Shown in pieces: positions 12,411 through 15,699 of a DNA stretch of 15,699 bases; the first letter of the stretch is position 1; each line of letters begins with the position of its first letter. A model generated the notes under the pieces. The model searched no databases. It worked only from the letters and a program-made list of their open reading frames with translations, and was not told where the DNA came from. Source of the DNA: JACCTH01 sp050741915 (GTDB taxonomy: Bacteria; Actinomycetota; Acidimicrobiia; Spongiisociales; ZC4RG35). The DNA lies in contig JBOGEX010000033.1 of NCBI GenBank assembly GCA_050741915.1, forward strand, positions 1 through 15,699, given 5' to 3'. A program made the position numbers and the translations under genes.

Positions 12411-13829
12411 ATGTCGACCATCGAGATCAACCAACTGGGCGAGGGGGGGACTCATTTGGATCAGCCCCAGCTAGCTGAGCTGTCCCGGAGACTGGATGGA
12501 AGCCTTCTCCTTCCGGGGGACCCGGGCTGGGACAGTGCCATCCAGACATGGAATGGGATGGTGGCCACAACTCCAGCACTGGTCATCCAACCCCGCTCTC
12601 CCGGAGATGTCTCGACTTCCGTGACCTTCGCCCGTGAGCATGGCCTCTCAATCAGCATGCGCGGCGGAGGGCACAACATCGCTGGAACGTCTATCGCACC
12701 AGGCGGTGTGACTTTCAACATGTCGCTGATGAGTTCGGTCTTAGTGGAGGCCGAAGCGCGGTTGGTCCACGTCGACTCCGGCTGCCTCCTCGGCAATGTT
12801 GACAACGCAACGCAGGAAAAGGGCCTAGCCACCGTTCTCGGGTTCGTCTCGGAGACCGGAGTGGCAGGCCTCACCCTCGGAGGAGGTTTCGGTTATCTAA
12901 CCCGGCGCTTCGGATGGACCGTTGACAACCTCGAGGAAGTAGAGATCGTCACTGCCGACGGGGAGATTCGCGTCGCTTCACGTCGCCAACACGACGAGCT
13001 GTTCTGGGCGATCCGCGGAGGGAGCGGCAATTTCGGTGTCGTCACCCGCTTTACTTTCCGTCTCCACGAAGTGGGACCGCTAATTACTGGCGGGCTGATC
13101 GCCTGGGATGCCCGACGCAGCGATGAGGTCCTCGGAACATATAGGGAGCTCACCGCCACCGCCCCGAGGGAACTGACCACAGCCGTGATCGTCCGTCTCG
13201 CTCCAGCGGCGCCTTTTGTTCCTGAGCAGTGGCATGGTCGGAAGGTGGCGGCGATGGTGGTCTGCTACACGGGTCACAATCCTGAGTCAGCTCTCGCCCC
13301 AATTCGCAAGCTGGGACAGCCGGTAGTCGACACGATCCGACCTATGCCCTATGTCCATCTGCAGTCAATGCTCAATGCCCTGGAACCCAAAGGCCCCCAC
13401 CGCTATTGGAAGACCGAGTTCCTGCCTGGACTCTCGGAAGGCTTCCTGGCCGCTTTCCGCGATGGCGCGCTCGGTGTCACCTCACCGCTGTCGCAGTCGG
13501 TCATCTTCCACGTGGGAGGCGAACTGAACGATCACCCCGATGACGATGGTGCCGTCGGCAACCGGGACGCTCAGTTCATCGGCGGCTTCGCCGGTACCTG
13601 GCCCCCCGACGTGGCGCCCGAACCACACATCAACTGGGTCCGGGAATCATGGGCACGGATCCGCCAATACTCCACCGGCGGTAACTACGTCAACTTCCAG
13701 CTCGCCGACGACGACCAAGAGCGGCTCATGGCGGCATACCGGGGAAACTACCAACGCCTCCGAGAGGTCAAAGCCGCATACGACCCGGACAACTTCTTCC
13801 GAGTCAACCGCAATATTTCACCGGCCTAA
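12411..13829 (+). CDS. BBE-type FAD-dependent oxidoreductase (FAD_binding_4 plus BBE C-terminal domain)
   Basis: This is a 472-residue protein. The FAD-binding domain spans about residues 55-195: LVIQPRSPGDVSTSVTFARE, SMRGGGHNIAG with His88 at the usual 8-alpha-histidyl FAD position, then TGVAGLTLGGGFGYLTRRFG and FWAIRGGSGNFGVVTRF. The Cys that gives a second covalent FAD bond in plant berberine bridge enzymes is absent (LGFVSETGVAG), so a single covalent link is expected. The C-terminal BBE segment ends AAYDPDNFFRVNRNISP. Such enzymes oxidise alcohols, sugars or alkaloids; the substrate is unknown. ATG12411 has AAGGAG 9 nt upstream; GTG12405 is too close to that site. Its 3' end overlaps the cyclase gene by 12 nt on the opposite strand. 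It is probably released from PadR repression by a substrate-like ligand. Confidence 0.9.
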   Translation: MSTIEINQLGEGGTHLDQPQLAELSRRLDGSLLLPGDPGWDSAIQTWNGMVATTPALVIQPRSPGDVSTSVTFAREHGLSISMRGGGHNIAGTSIAPGGVTFNMSLMSSVLVEAEARLVHVDSGCLLGNVDNATQEKGLATVLGFVSETGVAGLTLGGGFGYLTRRFGWTVDNLEEVEIVTADGEIRVASRRQHDELFWAIRGGSGNFGVVTRFTFRLHEVGPLITGGLIAWDARRSDEVLGTYRELTATAPRELTTAVIVRLAPAAPFVPEQWHGRKVAAMVVCYTGHNPESALAPIRKLGQPVVDTIRPMPYVHLQSMLNALEPKGPHRYWKTEFLPGLSEGFLAAFRDGALGVTSPLSQSVIFHVGGELNDHPDDDGAVGNRDAQFIGGFAGTWPPDVAPEPHINWVRESWARIRQYSTGGNYVNFQLADDDQERLMAAYRGNYQRLREVKAAYDPDNFFRVNRNISPA

Positions 13830-15023
13830 CGACTTCGCCGCCCGCCTTGCTCGGTGGAGGCGCACAGGTTTCGTCATCCCTTTGAGCAGAACCTCACCGA
13901 CGAGTTCGAAAGAGACGTGGTCCGCGGTACTTCGCTCCTTCGCCGCCTCGCTCACCAGCACTTCCCGTGGTTGGGCATGCTCAACGATCCTGGCGGCGAC
14001 GTTCACCGTACGACCGAAAAAGTCACCTTCCTGGGCGATGAGCGTTCCAGCATTGATCCCTATCCGCGCTGCCACAGAAAGCGCCTCCTCGGTCTGTTCG
14101 ACAAGGTCAAGCCCGCCGAGGATGGCGTTGCCCGGATTCGGGAAGTGAAACATCACACCATCGCCGAGCCACTTGACCGGCCGTCCCCCGTGCGGTTGAG
14201 AAGTTTCCTGTACGATCGACGCCAGGCCTGTGGCGAGCTCGGCTGCCGCGGCGTCTCCCCGCTCCTCGGCGAGAGCCGTGTAACCGGTGAGATCAAGGAA
14301 CGCGATCGCCGGCAGTTGGCGGCTCTGCTCGGGAGTTATCCCGCGCTCTTCCATGAAAGTCTCCGTGACTCCCACGAGATACTCCAGGACTCCGCGTTCG
14401 CGGTGGCGCCGTTGAAGCCAGGGAACAATCTCGCTGGCCAATCCGCCGAAGCCCGCACCATGTTGATAAACGATGCGATCCTTCTCTTCGTTGGGTAGGT
14501 CGAACGCTGCAACTTTTTGACGGACCACCACGTCGAAGAATTGGAGCCCTGCGGCGACGAGTCTCTGGATGGTGCCGCCGTAGAGACGGGCGTAGCGGGA
14601 GAGTTCATCCTCGTCGGCGAGATCAAGCGTCATGATGATGCGGGAGAGGATCTCAGCGTCCTCTGCTCGGAGATGGTCATCGGCCGCAGGAGCGAACCCA
14701 AGCTCGGTCGATAGCCGCCGGAGGAATCCTGGTCGGCACTGCAGCCGGGCGGCAAGCGCCGCGTACGTTACTGATCTCTCCATCGGCGGCGGCATGAACA
14801 ATCCCATCGGAAAGGAGAGCTCGCCCTCGGCAACACCGCGGGCCACGTCCTCCAAAGAGATTCCTGCGTCCTCGAATGCGCTCATAAGTCGGACGACGTG
14901 GACATCCGCCGAGTCATGCTGCCCGTTCTCCGGTGCGAGCAACCCGGCTTGCCGAAGCCGCTCGACACGATCAACCGAGCAAGGAACAAGCCTGGCCAGC
15001 TCTTGGACCGAGATCGTGGCCAC
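13818..15023 (-). CDS. Class III adenylate/guanylate cyclase with N-terminal MerR-like helix-turn-helix
   Basis: This is a 401-residue soluble protein. Residues about 1-65 look like a MerR-type DNA-binding helix-turn-helix (ISVQELARLVPCSVDRVERL, RQAGLLAP, then VHVVRLMSAFEDAGISLEDV). A helical middle part (about 85-225) is unassigned. The cyclase domain starts near 238: AIAFLDLTGYTALAEERGD has metal ligand Asp244, PVKWLGDGVMFHF has Lys284 and Asp288, and FFGRTVNVAARIVEHA carries Asn341 and Arg345. All key catalytic residues are present, so activity is expected. Lys284 is typical of ATP specificity, but the product is unproven. The start is GTG15023, with no strong ribosome binding site. There is no membrane segment. 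The gene downstream on the other strand overlaps it by 12 nt at the 3' end. Confidence 0.88.
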   Translation of the reverse strand: MATISVQELARLVPCSVDRVERLRQAGLLAPENGQHDSADVHVVRLMSAFEDAGISLEDVARGVAEGELSFPMGLFMPPPMERSVTYAALAARLQCRPGFLRRLSTELGFAPAADDHLRAEDAEILSRIIMTLDLADEDELSRYARLYGGTIQRLVAAGLQFFDVVVRQKVAAFDLPNEEKDRIVYQHGAGFGGLASEIVPWLQRRHRERGVLEYLVGVTETFMEERGITPEQSRQLPAIAFLDLTGYTALAEERGDAAAAELATGLASIVQETSQPHGGRPVKWLGDGVMFHFPNPGNAILGGLDLVEQTEEALSVAARIGINAGTLIAQEGDFFGRTVNVAARIVEHAQPREVLVSEAAKERSTADHVSFELVGEVLLKGMTKPVRLHRARRAAKSLGR

Positions 15024-15091
15024 CGTTTGACTCTATTCAGGTGGCTGAGGAAGGTTGAGAGCGCGAGCACCGGATGCCACCTGGACCCGTT

Positions 15092-15699
15092 CTAGGACTC
15101 GCACCCAACCCCATCATTGTTGCCATCGAAACTGTGTGGATCAGGTGAATGCACCGTGAAATTCTTGTACCCGATATCGCCGCAGTCCACATCGGGCGGA
15201 GGTGATGGAATGCAGAAGTCCGGATACGAAGGGTCGCAACCTGCTTGGGGCGGCACCGTCGTAATCGTCACCGCGATGGTCGTCGAAGTTGTAGTTGCGA
15301 CAGTCAAAGAGGTTGTGGTCGGCGCGACGGTCGTAGTCGTCAGATCTGCCGAGAAAAGACCTAGCGAGGCCTGCTCGGCGCCCGATTGGGCAGCCTTGAG
15401 AATGCTGGCCATGGCGGTGTCTGGTTCGTAGCGCTTGGCGATCGCCATTCCCGCCCTGACCATTTCTTCGTTGACAAACACGTCATCGACGTATACGTAG
15501 CGGAGAAGACGCCCGAGACGATCGCGATCGTTGACATCGATCAGGAGCCGCACTTCTTCCTCGAGGGCCAGGCCCTCGAGGAACGCGGTGGCTTTCTGAT
15601 CGAGCAGCGATCCATCCTCGGGAGCGTCGATGCCGATGAGTCGAACCGGCTCCTCGGAACCGTCCGGCACAAGCACGCGAATCGTGACGCCGTCGGTGA
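15092..15699 (-). CDS. Thermonuclease-like (SNase) secreted nuclease with excalibur domain, N-terminus cut by window edge
   Basis: The minus frame is open to the right edge and gives 202 residues. The nuclease part reads TDGVTIRVLVPDG, VRLIGIDAPED (staphylococcal nuclease catalytic Arg and Ca-binding Asp, plus Glu after Pro) and DRDRLGRLLRYVYVDD with the second Arg. After it comes a Thr/Val-rich linker of about 35 residues (TTTTVAPTTTSLTV and similar). The C-terminus is an excalibur calcium-binding domain, CGDIGYKNFTV to DGNNDGVGCES, whose DxNxDGxGCE motif is intact. Such proteins are exported nucleases; the signal peptide must lie beyond the window. It lies 68 nt upstream of the cyclase on the same strand, so an operon is possible. 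Confidence 0.88.
   Translation of the reverse strand, partial: TDGVTIRVLVPDGSEEPVRLIGIDAPEDGSLLDQKATAFLEGLALEEEVRLLIDVNDRDRLGRLLRYVYVDDVFVNEEMVRAGMAIAKRYEPDTAMASILKAAQSGAEQASLGLFSADLTTTTVAPTTTSLTVATTTSTTIAVTITTVPPQAGCDPSYPDFCIPSPPPDVDCGDIGYKNFTVHSPDPHSFDGNNDGVGCES

Noticed and set aside
11391..12455. 354-residue minus-strand open frame
   Set aside because: Its start lies inside the flavoprotein gene region, its PadR part is frameshifted, and its C-terminal part (VARGRIELPPYGF) is the tRNA-like gene read backwards, a known artefact.
13540..14148. 202-residue plus-strand frame
   Set aside because: It overlaps the flavoprotein and cyclase genes and is Thr/Ser-rich out-of-frame sequence.
1..15699. 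CRISPR array or rRNA gene
   Set aside because: No regularly spaced short direct repeats and no conserved rRNA stretches were seen.

Overview
The window is about 60% G+C, with many GTG starts and AAGGAG-type ribosome binding sites. Its gene families (ECF sigma with a membrane propeller partner, Clp_N-type proteins, PadR with a BBE-type flavoprotein, MerR-like/class III cyclase, Thr-rich linkers in secreted proteins) fit a high-GC actinomycete. An Acidimicrobiia-like lineage is my best guess from style alone; no marker gene proves it.

Layout. 1-850: an aminoglycoside phosphotransferase-family gene (minus strand, cut by the left edge). 1010-1647: a VapBC-type toxin-antitoxin pair with a hairpin behind it. 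1785-2702: a decayed tyrosine recombinase with two frameshifts and a TAG exactly at the catalytic tyrosine, followed by a 15-bp near-perfect hairpin. 2892-4511: a stress or detoxification style cluster around a divergent promoter with palindromic operators: TfoX-N and SRPBCC genes leftward, an ArsR regulator and an AHSA1-like protein rightward. 4768-7198: an ECF sigma factor translationally coupled to a 657-aa one-TM protein with a propeller-like exterior. 7232-8139: a Clp_N-type pseudogene with several frame breaks. 8359-9649: a GNAT acetyltransferase divergent from a SAM methyltransferase whose frame is interrupted by one in-frame UGA. 9650-10253: non-coding, with a long imperfect inverted repeat. 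10254-11084: a discoidin-domain lipoprotein. 11085-11656: a possible nucleotidyltransferase tail and a tRNA-Phe-like gene with an abnormal D-arm. 11760-13829: a frameshifted PadR repressor divergent from an intact BBE-type FAD oxidoreductase, with three TACTCC half-sites in the shared promoter. 13818-15023: an adenylate/guanylate cyclase with an N-terminal MerR-like helix-turn-helix. 15092-15699: a thermonuclease with a C-terminal excalibur domain, cut by the right edge.

The most interesting item is the methyltransferase. Its only lesion is a UGA at codon 99, directly before a Cys codon. A 7-bp stem-loop with a 5-nt loop carrying G at its second position lies at bacterial SECIS spacing downstream. 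It is either a recent nonsense mutation or a selenoprotein. Elsewhere the window mixes intact small operons with at least three pseudogenes and dispersed inverted-repeat sequences, as in an accessory region undergoing decay.
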